This document shows, one piece after another, positions 27,216-35,511 of a stretch of DNA of 56,766 nucleotides. Made by a program: the position numbers and the translations under genes. Origin of the DNA: Candidatus Coatesiibacteriota bacterium (lineage in GTDB: Bacteria > JAFGND01); NCBI GenBank assembly GCA_016927185.1, contig JAFGND010000047.1, forward strand, positions 1-56,766. Direction: 5' to 3'. The notes beneath the pieces are model-generated. The model was not told where the DNA came from and searched no databases. It was given only the letters and a program-made list of their open reading frames with translations. Every line of letters begins with the position of its first letter. Position 1 is the stretch's first letter.

Positions 27216-28820
27216 TTAATCTTCTAAAACAGCATGAACAGCTTTTCTTATTTCCTCTTCAGATTGATATTTCATTTTTATAGCTCCTGAAATGCATACA
27301 CCAAGGCATATTCCACATCCCTGACAGAAAGCCACATCCACAGAGGCAAACTTGCCTTCATTTTTTTCTGTGAATGAGATAGCCTTGTATGGGCAAGATT
27401 CAATGCATCTGCCGCAAGCCCTGCAGTAGATTTCGTTCACAGAGCTTACTTTTGCAGTTTTTCTTGCAGTCTCTTTCTTGAATATGTTTATCACCTTGTA
27501 TGCAGCACCATGAGCCTGGATGATTGCCTGGGAAACAGTGCATGGTTTATGAGCACTTCCACAGACATAGATACCACTTGGTAATGTATCCTTCATACGT
27601 AACTTCTTTATATCATCTACAATAAAACCTTCAATATCTGTGACTAAATGCAGGATCTCAGTCAAAGATTTATTCTCTTCTCTTGCTTTCCATTTAATCG
27701 GAAGGCAGATGCATGATGAGCGTATTTCCATGGTTTCTTTTTCATTATTATATATGACAAGATTCTCGCTTAATTCTTCAATTATCTCATAATGGATGAA
27801 GTCAACAGACAGTTTCCTGCATTCATTTATTAGCTGAGTAAATTCCTGAGGTAATGACTTGTAAAGTACAGTTACCTTGATATCCGGCTTTGATTTCTTT
27901 ATTAAATAAGCATATTTCAGCATCAACAATGCATCAATAACTCCCCCTGATAATTCCCTGGGATCTTTATCAATCAAGCTTTGTATGAACAAAATTTCCT
28001 TGCCTATCTGGTCATTTTTCAGTTTTTCCTCAATAATCAGTGGATCCGCGAACTTGTTCTCTCCATAAGATAATCCTGTAGCAACTATTATTGCACCTGC
28101 ATCAATTTTTTCTGATTTATCACCCGATTCAATATTTACAGTGAAATTACCCAGATGACCTTCAATACTCCTTATTTCGGATGAAATAAGAATCTTTGCT
28201 TCCCTCAACAATTCCAGTTTCCTCTTGAGGCAATTGTTGCTTTTCTCAAAAGAAGGAGCAATATAATCGAACCTTCTCAAGCTGCCTCCAAGCATGCCTT
28301 CCTTTTCAACTATATATACTTTATAGCCCTGATCCAGGATATCACAAGCAGCAGTAATTCCAGCAATACCTCCACCAATCACGAGGCATGATTTGTTTAC
28401 CGGAAGGACTATATCTTCCAAAACTTCCCTTGCCTTCAGTCTTGCAATACCCTGCCTTATCAATGAAATGACTGTATCAGTCTGTGTTGCTTTTTCCCTG
28501 TTCCCGCTTATCCATGCGCATCCTTCCCTGATATTGACTATTTCCAATGCAGATCTGGGTATATTAAGATTTTCTGCCCATTCGTAAAAGATAAGTGCCT
28601 GATTTCTTGGACTGCAACCAGCTATAAGCAACTTGCTTTTCCCGTTTTCCTCTATCGTTTTCATGAAAAAATCTTTTCCGCATGATGAACAGAGATAATT
28701 ATGTTGTTCGAAAAAAGCGATATCCTCTATTTTTTTAATAGCATTCTCAATATGGTTCAAATCAAACTTCAGATTACCATTGCAATTACAATAAATAATC
28801 CCGATGCCAGTCAGCTCCAT
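27216..28820 (-). CDS. hdrA: HdrA-family FAD/iron-sulfur flavoprotein
   Basis: 534 residues. HdrA N-terminal domain (IIYCNCNGNLKFDLN; CSPRNQALIFYEWAENLN), FAD fold ([20 protein letters not shown]), a middle that lacks the usual QCxGSR/CC cysteine block, and two C-terminal ferredoxin motifs (CRACGRCIESCP; CQGCGICLGVC). The architecture parallels the gene at 22701. The absence of the middle cysteines suggests a specialised or degenerate flavin site. GGAGG upstream of ATG 28820. It sits between the HoxU-like subunit and the MvhD-HdrCB fusion, the natural junction between the Nuo-like and Hdr-like halves of the operon. Confidence 0.88.
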   Translation of the reverse strand: MELTGIGIIYCNCNGNLKFDLNHIENAIKKIEDIAFFEQHNYLCSSCGKDFFMKTIEENGKSKLLIAGCSPRNQALIFYEWAENLNIPRSALEIVNIREGCAWISGNREKATQTDTVISLIRQGIARLKAREVLEDIVLPVNKSCLVIGGGIAGITAACDILDQGYKVYIVEKEGMLGGSLRRFDYIAPSFEKSNNCLKRKLELLREAKILISSEIRSIEGHLGNFTVNIESGDKSEKIDAGAIIVATGLSYGENKFADPLIIEEKLKNDQIGKEILFIQSLIDKDPRELSGGVIDALLMLKYAYLIKKSKPDIKVTVLYKSLPQEFTQLINECRKLSVDFIHYEIIEELSENLVIYNNEKETMEIRSSCICLPIKWKAREENKSLTEILHLVTDIEGFIVDDIKKLRMKDTLPSGIYVCGSAHKPCTVSQAIIQAHGAAYKVINIFKKETARKTAKVSSVNEIYCRACGRCIESCPYKAISFTEKNEGKFASVDVAFCQGCGICLGVCISGAIKMKYQSEEEIRKAVHAVLED

Positions 28821-28829
28821 TTTACCTCC

Positions 28830-29513
28830 TTACTGGAGCTCCTCAATCCAGTTATTTACTGAACCCGGTTTCTCGTTATCAACATGATATTTAGAGCATA
28901 TATTACATCTTTGAGTATGAAATCTCCCTTCGTATTCATGAAGAGATTTTATCCTGTCGAATACCTTTATATCAATTGCTCTTGTAGGGCACATTGTTTC
29001 GCATGTCCCACATGAAATGCACGCACTTGTCACTGATTCATAAGGAGGTGAAACAGCCTTGTTCTTCCCTCTTTTTATTAGGCTTATTGCACCTGCCCCG
29101 ACAAGGTTATGACAAGCCCTGACGCATATTCCGCATAATATGCATTTTCCCTCTTCTTCAGGGGGGAATCGGGTTTCAATTAATCCATAACGGGCTGCCA
29201 TTATCTTGATTATTTCAGCGTCAGGACAATCTGCAAGAAGAAGTTCGAGTATAAGTTTCCTTGCATTGATAACCCTCTCTGAATCGGTTTTTACAATAAG
29301 ACCTTCAGAAACAGGATAGGCACAAGAGGCAACAAGAATTTGACCTCTTGGTGCTGCTATTTCAACAACGCATATCCTGCATGCTCCATAAAATCCAAGT
29401 GCTTCATGATAACACAATGTGGGAATATAGAAACCGTTTATCAAGGCAGCTTCCAGTATAGTGCAGTTTTCCCTTACTGTCAGGTCTTGTCCGTTTATAT
29501 TAATATTTACCAT
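28830..29513 (-). CDS. HoxU/NuoG-N-like iron-sulfur subunit
   Basis: 227 residues. An N-terminal plant-type [2Fe-2S] domain (LCYHEALGFYGACRICVVE, then SCAYPVSEG), the Nuo-type linker region, and two [4Fe-4S] motifs (CILCGICVRAC; CISCGTCETMC). This is the front part of NuoG, found as a separate subunit (HoxU, HydA N-terminus) in NAD-linked hydrogenases. It ends with an extra CNIC-type pair. It would relay electrons from the NuoF flavin towards the Hdr flavoproteins. Confidence 0.9.
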   Translation of the reverse strand: MVNININGQDLTVRENCTILEAALINGFYIPTLCYHEALGFYGACRICVVEIAAPRGQILVASCAYPVSEGLIVKTDSERVINARKLILELLLADCPDAEIIKIMAARYGLIETRFPPEEEGKCILCGICVRACHNLVGAGAISLIKRGKNKAVSPPYESVTSACISCGTCETMCPTRAIDIKVFDRIKSLHEYEGRFHTQRCNICSKYHVDNEKPGSVNNWIEELQ

Positions 29514-29521
29514 AAATTTTC

Positions 29522-31444
29522 CTATTCCAGTATAATTGCATCACCAGCAATTGCGTCATATTTACAAACTTCGTAACATGCACCACATTTTATGCACTTT
29601 GATTTATCAAGATTATGAGCTTGTGATCTTGGACCTGTTATTGCATGAGTAGGACAGACAGAAACGCATCTCTGGCATCCCGTACATTTCCCGGGAATGA
29701 CCCTGTATTCTATCAATGCCTTGCAAACTGCAGCGGGACATCTCTTATGCTTGATATGAGATTCATATTCAGTCCTGAAAAATTTCAGGGTAGTCAGGAT
29801 TGGATTAGGAGCAGTCTGACCCAGGCCGCATAAAGATGCATCCTTTATTCCTTTCGCCATTTCCTCCAGCAGCTCTATATCCTTCTCTTCACCTTGTCCC
29901 TGCGTAATCCTGTGTATTATCTGCAGCATTCTTTTTATTCCTGATCTGCATGGTACGCATTTTCCGCATGATTCACTTTCCAGGAATTCAAGGAAGAATC
30001 TTGCTACGTCCACCATGCATGTTTTCTCATCCATTACTATAAGACCACCGGATCCCATTATTGCACCTGCTGAGGTTAGTTCTTCATAATCCACCCTTAA
30101 ATCTATAAGGTCCTTGGGTATGCAGCCTCCTGATGGTCCTCCTGTCTGTATGGCCTTGAATTCAAATTTGTCTGACATTCCATCACCAAGATTATATACT
30201 ATCTCTGATATGGTAGTTCCCATTGGCACTTCAATCAGCATCGTATTCTTGACCTTGCCTACTAAAGAGAAGACCTTGGTTCCCTTGCTTTTCTCAGTTC
30301 CTATACTGGAAAAGAATTTTGATCCTTTTGCTATTATCACAGGAATATTTGCCCATGTTTCCACATTATTTATATTGGTAGGTTTTCCGAACAATCCGGA
30401 TTGTGCAGGGAAAGGAGGTCTGGGTCTTGGTTCACCTGGAAGTCCCTCAATGGAAGCTATAAGAGCTGTTTCCTCGCCACAAACGAATGCACCTGCTCCC
30501 ATCGAAATCTTGAGATCGAATGAGAAGTCAGTTCCAAGTACTTTCTGTCCAAGAAGACCGTATTCCCTTGCCTGCTTTATGGCTATCTTCAACCTTTTTA
30601 TTGCAAGGGGATATTCCGCTCTTACATATATATAACCTTCATCTGCACCGATTGCATAAGCACCTATAAGCATTCCTTCTATCACACTATGGGGATCTCC
30701 CTCTAAAACACTTCTATCCATGTATGCTCCGGGATCTCCCTCGTCAGCATTACATATTATATATTTCTTACTTCCTTCTGCCTTCCTTGTGAAGCTCCAT
30801 TTCAAGCCAGTCGGAAAGCCTGCTCCACCTCTACCTCTGAGACCCGAAGCTTTTATTTCCTCTATAACTTCATCAGGTGACATTTCTTTGAGAACCTTGA
30901 ATAATCCCTTGTATCCGCCGAAGGCTATGTATTGATCTATCTGCTCGGGATTTATCCTGCCACAGTTCCTCATGACAATCCTCATCTGTCCCTTGAAAAG
31001 ATTGAGATCTTCCATTGTAGTGATTTCCCTGTAAATGTCAGATATATCACTGGCAAGATTTATTTCATCTTCATTAATGAATTTTTCCTTATCAAGCCTG
31101 TAAAGAACCCATTCCTTTCTTATATCTCCTTCTTCCAGGCTTTTGACAAGTTTCTCTGCTTTGTAAATATTCAAGTCCCCATAATAAATCCTGGAACATC
31201 CCGGCATTCTTAAGTCAACTATTGGTTCCTTGAAACAAAGACCTATGCACCCCACTTCATCAACAATGTACTTGTCAGGTTGATTTGCTGACAATTCCCT
31301 CAGGAATGACAGGGTTTGTCCGGCACCAGTTGCCAAACCGCAGGTTGCGGAACCAACCTGGAATTTTATCTTGCTTATTTGAAACATTTCATTTAAGGTC
31401 TTCTGTGAAATGTTTCTTAAATCTGATACTTCCTTTATCAACAT
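29522..31444 (-). CDS. nuoF: NuoF-like NAD(H)-binding FMN subunit
   Basis: 640 residues. N-terminal thioredoxin-like [2Fe-2S] domain (ATCGLATGAGQ; GCIGLCFKEP), the NuoF core with GRGGAGFPTGLKW (NADH site) and ICNADEGDPGAYMDR (FMN site), the [4Fe-4S] ligand region ESCGKCVPCRSG, and two C-terminal ferredoxin motifs (CTGCQRCVSVC; CIKCGACYEVC). This long form matches HydB/HndC of bifurcating hydrogenases, where it oxidises or reduces NAD(H). The ATG at 31444 overlaps the nuoE stop by seven bases. Confidence 0.94.
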   Translation of the reverse strand: MLIKEVSDLRNISQKTLNEMFQISKIKFQVGSATCGLATGAGQTLSFLRELSANQPDKYIVDEVGCIGLCFKEPIVDLRMPGCSRIYYGDLNIYKAEKLVKSLEEGDIRKEWVLYRLDKEKFINEDEINLASDISDIYREITTMEDLNLFKGQMRIVMRNCGRINPEQIDQYIAFGGYKGLFKVLKEMSPDEVIEEIKASGLRGRGGAGFPTGLKWSFTRKAEGSKKYIICNADEGDPGAYMDRSVLEGDPHSVIEGMLIGAYAIGADEGYIYVRAEYPLAIKRLKIAIKQAREYGLLGQKVLGTDFSFDLKISMGAGAFVCGEETALIASIEGLPGEPRPRPPFPAQSGLFGKPTNINNVETWANIPVIIAKGSKFFSSIGTEKSKGTKVFSLVGKVKNTMLIEVPMGTTISEIVYNLGDGMSDKFEFKAIQTGGPSGGCIPKDLIDLRVDYEELTSAGAIMGSGGLIVMDEKTCMVDVARFFLEFLESESCGKCVPCRSGIKRMLQIIHRITQGQGEEKDIELLEEMAKGIKDASLCGLGQTAPNPILTTLKFFRTEYESHIKHKRCPAAVCKALIEYRVIPGKCTGCQRCVSVCPTHAITGPRSQAHNLDKSKCIKCGACYEVCKYDAIAGDAIILE

Positions 31445-31920
31445 TCTTGTCCTTCTGATTTTGCTCTATACTTTTCCAGAATTGAAGGGATGCGTTCCTG
31501 TTTCAAGGTTCCGAATGTTTCCTCGTCAACTCTAATGACTGGGGCAAGACTGCAGCAACCAATGCATCTTACTGCCTCGAGGGTGAATTCACCGTCAGAA
31601 GATGTTTCACCTTCCTCTATCTCGAGCTCTCTCTTGAATTTCTCCAGCAAGTCATTGGCACCTTTTACGTGGCAGGCAGTTCCCAGGCATACATGAATGA
31701 GATGCTTGCCTTTAGGCTTGAGAGAGAATGCATTATAAAATGTTGCTATTGAATATACTTTTGCAGCAGGGATATTTAATCTTTCTGCAATAAGTATCAC
31801 TGCCTCTTCTGGAATATAACGCAAGGAAGCCTGCAAATCCTGGAGAATTGGAATCACTGCTTCTGGATCAGCAGGGAATCTCGACAGTATCTCCTCAATA
31901 ATATATACTTCGTTATCCAT
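31438..31920 (-). CDS. nuoE: NuoE-like [2Fe-2S] subunit
   Basis: 160 residues: helical N-terminus, the conserved block KVYSIATFYNAF, then thioredoxin-like fold ligands CLGTAC and CIGCC (C-x4-C, C-x3-C type). Typical length. Partner of NuoF in NAD-linked complexes and bifurcating hydrogenases. Confidence 0.94.
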   Translation of the reverse strand: MDNEVYIIEEILSRFPADPEAVIPILQDLQASLRYIPEEAVILIAERLNIPAAKVYSIATFYNAFSLKPKGKHLIHVCLGTACHVKGANDLLEKFKRELEIEEGETSSDGEFTLEAVRCIGCCSLAPVIRVDEETFGTLKQERIPSILEKYRAKSEGQEC

Positions 31921-31926
31921 ATCAGA

Positions 31927-32256
31927 TTATCTGATGCCAGCTTCGTAAAGCTCATGGCACAAATCATATGTTGATAGACCTGTTGTAAAAACTGTTATCT
32001 CGCTGAGGTTTGCTGCTTCAATGACTTCTTCAAGAGGTTGTTTGTCCCTGGCAATTATTATTGCAGAAACATCAATCATTGCCCCGACACTTATGATTTT
32101 CTTGTGTGTCTGTATGGTAATCCAGAGATTTCCTCCTTTTCCAAAAGCCATAAGATCGCTAACCATATCAGAAACGAAAACACCAGTAATATCTCTATCA
32201 AAAAGGTTGTTAAGTGGAGTAATATTCACTTTTTTGATGAGTTCTGAAATTTTCAT
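31927..32256 (-). CDS. DRTGG-domain protein
   Basis: 109 residues, a single DRTGG-type domain: the motif appears as FDRDITGVFVSD, followed by GNLWITIQTHKKIISVG. Stand-alone DRTGG proteins commonly sit beside RsbW-like ATPases, NuoE/NuoF and sensory [FeFe]-hydrogenase-like proteins, all of which occur in this operon. The biochemical role is unknown; a regulatory or ligand-sensing part is likely. Confidence 0.85.
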   Translation of the reverse strand: MKISELIKKVNITPLNNLFDRDITGVFVSDMVSDLMAFGKGGNLWITIQTHKKIISVGAMIDVSAIIIARDKQPLEEVIEAANLSEITVFTTGLSTYDLCHELYEAGIR

Positions 32257-32270
32257 TTTTCCTCCTTTTA

Positions 32271-32810
32271 TTATTCAGGTTCTTCTTCACTTAAAAGACC
32301 GACATCCTTGAAAATATCACCTCTACAGCCTTTGGGTAATAAGCGCAAAGACGAAGAAACAATAAGGATCTTTTTATCCCTGCTTGCAAGTCTTGAATTA
32401 TAAAGCTTGTTCAAGGCTTTCAGCTGGTCTAAAGTAAGATATTCAGTAACATTCGGTTTGTTCTGGTAACATAATGCTGCATAAACAAGAATTTTGTTAT
32501 CCCTTGCCACCTGAGTGAGATTGTTAAGATGGCATTCTCCTGTGCATCCCGTACAATTCATCAAGCCCAGGAGATTGTCGTAATTTATTATCTGTCCGCA
32601 TAACTGACATTCAAGTTCAAATCTTATTGTCTGGTCAGCTCCCAGAATTATCCAGTACTTGTCTCCATCCTTGTATTCCTGCATTGATGGTGCATCTTCA
32701 GTTGAGAAGTAATCCACATATTCATTAGTATTTATGCATTTTTCAGTAACAATGAAGCCACTTTGCAGATTTATCATTTTCCATTCATGATTACATAATT
32801 CTCTTGGCAT
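32271..32810 (-). CDS. Cysteine-rich protein of unknown function, first gene of the redox operon
   Basis: 179 residues, family not recognised. The middle has CQLCG near residue 72 and a second cluster CTGCTGEC near 89-96, which could bind zinc or iron-sulfur. The C-terminal half is helical with a strand KKILIVSSSLRLLPKGC. No signal peptide or membrane segment. Strong AAGGAG site before ATG 32810. Its place at the head of the Hdr/Nuo operon, 14 bases from the DRTGG gene, suggests an accessory, assembly or regulatory role. Confidence 0.7.
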   Translation of the reverse strand: MPRELCNHEWKMINLQSGFIVTEKCINTNEYVDYFSTEDAPSMQEYKDGDKYWIILGADQTIRFELECQLCGQIINYDNLLGLMNCTGCTGECHLNNLTQVARDNKILVYAALCYQNKPNVTEYLTLDQLKALNKLYNSRLASRDKKILIVSSSLRLLPKGCRGDIFKDVGLLSEEEPE

Positions 32811-33186
32811 TCACAACTCCTTTCTTCTTTAAGAAATTATTTAAAGGATTTTTTAGCTGTTTGTACTGGTATATTGTCAAGTGATATTTTTATTAACATA
32901 AATTTTTATTACATTATGTTAAATTTTTTAACATATCCTGTGCGCTTTAATTATTTATACTTTCAGGAATATGTTTTTGAAAGATCTGGGTTTCTCTATC
33001 ATTCTTGACTGAATCCTGTAAAAAAACAAGAAAGACCTTGCATGAGTTAAAAGGATTTAGAAATGCGACTCATGTTCATTTATTTTTTATGATGTTTTAA
33101 TTAAGAAGGTTATAAAAGTTATTTGACAAAAATAGACCATTTTTAGAGATGGGACATCTTGCACATGAATAGGGGAGGTATTAGCA
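32811..33186. other. Divergent intergenic region between the redox operon and rplM
   Basis: 376 bases without a gene, very AT-rich. It holds a set of TTAACAT-type palindromes (described separately), a minus-strand TTGACA (+ coordinates 32875-32880) that could drive the redox operon though without a clear -10 box, and a plus-strand TTGACA at 33123. Just before rplM are two small hairpins: AAAAAT/ATTTTT (33128-33144, five-base loop) and AGATG/CATCT (33147-33159, three-base loop), possibly an L13 leader. A strong GGGGAGG ribosome site precedes rplM. Confidence 0.5.
32893..32934. promoter_or_regulatory. Overlapping TTAACAT palindromes, candidate operator
   Basis: TTAACATAA (32893-32901) and TTATGTTAA (32914-32922) form a perfect inverted repeat. 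The second arm is shared with another perfect palindrome, ATGTTAAA-TTT-TTTAACAT (32916-32934). Three copies of one half-site in 42 bases upstream of a redox operon look like a regulator binding site. The half-site resembles Rex (TTGTTAA-4-TTAACAA), but spacing here is five, not four. Confidence 0.45.
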
Positions 33187-33624
33187 ATGAATACGCATAC
33201 TGTAAAAAAATCAGATATAAAGGAGAAATGGTATTATATAGATGCCGAAGATAAGGTTCTTGGAAGACTTGCCTCCAGGATTGCCTGGATATTGAGGGGA
33301 AAACATAGACCGGAATTCAGTCCCCATCTTGATTTAGGTGATCATGTCATAGTCGTGAATGCAGAAAAGGTTTATCTGTCAGGAAGAAAACCGGCTCAGA
33401 AAATCTATATGCATTACACTGGCTATCATAGCGGATTGAAAAAGGAACCTTTCAGGATCATGATAAAAAGGGATCCGATCCTTGTCATCAAGCAAGCAGT
33501 CAAGGGAATGCTTCCACATAACAGGCTTGGAAGACAGCTATTGAGAAAGCTGAAAGTGTATCCTGGTTCTGAGCATCCTCATTTGGCACAAAAACCTGAA
33601 ATTTTGGATATTAACGCTAAATAA
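33187..33624 (+). CDS. rplM: Ribosomal protein L13 (uL13)
   Basis: 145 residues with the L13 signature: [16 protein letters not shown] near the start, [12 protein letters not shown], and [15 protein letters not shown] large-subunit assembly protein. Normal length. Strong ribosome site. First of the conserved rplM-rpsI pair. Confidence 0.97.
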   Translation: MNTHTVKKSDIKEKWYYIDAEDKVLGRLASRIAWILRGKHRPEFSPHLDLGDHVIVVNAEKVYLSGRKPAQKIYMHYTGYHSGLKKEPFRIMIKRDPILVIKQAVKGMLPHNRLGRQLLRKLKVYPGSEHPHLAQKPEILDINAK

Positions 33625-33640
33625 GTATTTTGGAGGGAAA

Positions 33641-34027
33641 ATGGGCAATGATATAGGAACAGGAAGAAGAAAAACAGCAACTGCAAGAGTTTATCTCAAG
33701 GAAGGCAGCGGAAATATCATGATAAACGGCCGCTTACCTTTGAAATACTTTGGCAGGCAACTTCTGGTAGATGATATCAAGAAACCTCTTGTAGTTTCCA
33801 ATATGCTGAATTATTTCGACATAATAGTGAATACAAAGGGTGGAGGTATTGTAGGGCAGGCAGGTGCAACAAGATTAGGCATAGCAAGGGCTCTTGTAAA
33901 GATATTTCCTGAACTGAAGAATATATTGAGACAGGAAAAGCTTTTAACCCGTGATCCTAGAATGAAGGAAAGAAAGAAATACGGATTGGCAGGGGCAAGA
34001 AAGGCTTTCCAATTCTCGAAGAGATAA
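33641..34027 (+). CDS. rpsI: Ribosomal protein S9 (uS9)
   Basis: 128 residues: [14 protein letters not shown] start, [19 protein letters not shown], and the invariant C-terminus ending FSKR, which reaches the P-site tRNA. It starts 16 bases after rplM behind a GGAGG site. Confidence 0.97.
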   Translation: MGNDIGTGRRKTATARVYLKEGSGNIMINGRLPLKYFGRQLLVDDIKKPLVVSNMLNYFDIIVNTKGGGIVGQAGATRLGIARALVKIFPELKNILRQEKLLTRDPRMKERKKYGLAGARKAFQFSKR

Positions 34028-34044
34028 AAAAGTTTGTTTACACA

Positions 34045-34110
34045 TTGAGCTGCTGACTGGTGGTGTCTTTTGGTGGTGACCAAAAAGACAAAAAGTCAGG
34101 TGAAACTCAA
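34045..34110 (+). promoter_or_regulatory. Three-tier hairpin leader of rpsB
   Basis: In the 110-base gap before rpsB three nested stems share one axis: TTGAG/CTCAA (34045-34049 with 34106-34110), CTGACT/AGTCAG (34053-34058 with 34094-34099), and GTCTTTTGG/CCAAAAAGAC (34065-34073 with 34080-34089, one bulged base, six-base loop). They are separated by internal loops. No U-run follows, so it is not a terminator; it ends 27 bases before the start codon. The form fits an autoregulatory ribosomal-protein leader bound by S2, by inference. Confidence 0.65.
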
Positions 34111-34137
34111 TGGAAGTTTAACCAATAAAGGAGAAAT

Positions 34138-34911
34138 ATGGTCACAATCAAAGACTTACTAGAAGCTGGAGTCCATTTCGGACACCAAACAAAACGCTGG
34201 AATCCCAAAATGAAGAAATTCATCTTCATTGAGAGAAATGGAGTTTATATCATTGATTTGCAGAAAACACTTGCTCTTCTTGAGGATGCAGTGAATTTTG
34301 TAGGCAGACTGACACAGCAAAAAGGAACAATACTTTTCGTAGGAACAAAGAAACAAGCTCAGGAAGTTATCCAGTCAGCTGCTGAGGAATGCGGGATGCC
34401 TTATATTGTGGAAAGATGGTTTGGCGGAATGCTTACCAATTTTACCACTATCGCGAGACAGATAAGACAGCTTAAGGCATTGGAAAAAAGAAGACAGGAT
34501 GGTTCTCTTGAAAGAATGTACACAAAGAAGGAAAGACTCAAGATAGAAAGAAAACATGACAAATTGCAGGCAACCCTTGGAGGAGTAAAGGAGATGGCTA
34601 CCTTGCCAGACGCAATATTCGTGGTTGATGCCAAAAAGGAAGCTATAGCAATTCAGGAAGCCCATAAACTTGGAATACCGTCTATAGCTATTCTTGATAC
34701 GAATGCAGATCCTGATATAGTAGATTACCCGATTCCTGGTAATGATGATGCTATAAGATCCATCAAAACTATAACAAATCAGATAAAAGAAGCTATACTT
34801 ACTGCAAGGGAAGGTCAAATGATATCTAGATATAAAGAAGGCAGTGAAGATGAAGAAACAGAGCATGACAATTCTGATAAATATGATATAGAAGGAGATG
34901 AAGATGAGTAA
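34138..34911 (+). CDS. rpsB: Ribosomal protein S2 (uS2)
   Basis: 257 residues. S2 signatures: LLEAGVHFGHQTKRWNPKM at the start, PYIVERWFGGMLTNF, and PDAIFVVDAKKEAIAIQEA with IPSIAILDTNADPD. An acidic tail follows. AAGGAG site. Overlaps tsf by 8 bases, the usual rpsB-tsf arrangement. Confidence 0.97.
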   Translation: MVTIKDLLEAGVHFGHQTKRWNPKMKKFIFIERNGVYIIDLQKTLALLEDAVNFVGRLTQQKGTILFVGTKKQAQEVIQSAAEECGMPYIVERWFGGMLTNFTTIARQIRQLKALEKRRQDGSLERMYTKKERLKIERKHDKLQATLGGVKEMATLPDAIFVVDAKKEAIAIQEAHKLGIPSIAILDTNADPDIVDYPIPGNDDAIRSIKTITNQIKEAILTAREGQMISRYKEGSEDEETEHDNSDKYDIEGDEDE

Positions 34912-35503
34912 TGAGATTTCGCTCGATATGATAAAATCCTTGAGGGAGAAAACAGGTCTCGGTATAATGGAAGTCAAAGCTGCGCTTAAAGAAACTGATG
35001 GCAATGAGGAAGAAGCAATAAGGATTTTAAGGGAACGCGGCAAAGCAAGAATGGTCAAGAGACAGGACAGGGTTGTCAGACAAGGTATAATACATTCATA
35101 TATACATTTCAACAAGCGTGTTGGTTCTCTTATTGAGCTTAATTGTGAAACAGACTTCGTTGCAAATACAAAGGATTTCAAGGATCTAGCTGAAGAAATT
35201 GCTGAACAGGTTGTTGCTGCATCTCCACTTGCCATAAAAAGAGAGAATCTTGATCCCGAGATTGTTGAAGCTGAAAAAGATATTTACAGGAAGCAAATGG
35301 AGAACGAGAAAAAACCTGCGAATATAATAGAGAAAATAATAGAAGGAAAACTGGATAAGTATTATGAAGAAGTAGTACTCATGGAACAGAAGTACTTCAA
35401 AGACGAGAAAATGACAGTAAAAGACTTGCTAGATGAAATCCAGTCTAAAACAGGAGAAGTAATTTCAGTAGGGAAGATTGCCCGTTTTGAACTTAATGGG
35501 TAA
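34904..35503 (+). CDS. tsf: Elongation factor Ts
   Basis: 199 residues, the short form of EF-Ts. The UBA-like N-terminus (SLREKTGLGIMEVKAAL) and the core signature IHFNKRVGSLIELNCETDFVA are clear. It recycles EF-Tu-GDP. ATG 34904 is preferred over 34898 because GGAG lies six bases before it. Confidence 0.96.
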   Translation: MSNEISLDMIKSLREKTGLGIMEVKAALKETDGNEEEAIRILRERGKARMVKRQDRVVRQGIIHSYIHFNKRVGSLIELNCETDFVANTKDFKDLAEEIAEQVVAASPLAIKRENLDPEIVEAEKDIYRKQMENEKKPANIIEKIIEGKLDKYYEEVVLMEQKYFKDEKMTVKDLLDEIQSKTGEVISVGKIARFELNG

Positions 35504-35511
35504 AAATTCCA

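Noticed and set aside
30114-30635. Plus-strand frame of 173 residues inside nuoF
   Set aside because: Shadow of nuoF on the other strand; no family features.
32916-32934. A true Rex operator
   Set aside because: The half-sites fit, but the central spacing is five bases instead of four, so I report only a candidate operator.
34045-34110. Rho-independent terminator between rpsI and rpsB
   Set aside because: No U-run follows the stem, and the structure is built of three tiers immediately before the rpsB ribosome site.
34375-35235. Long minus-strand frame (286 residues) across rpsB and tsf
   Set aside because: It is antisense to two highly conserved genes, low in recognisable structure, and has no ribosome site.
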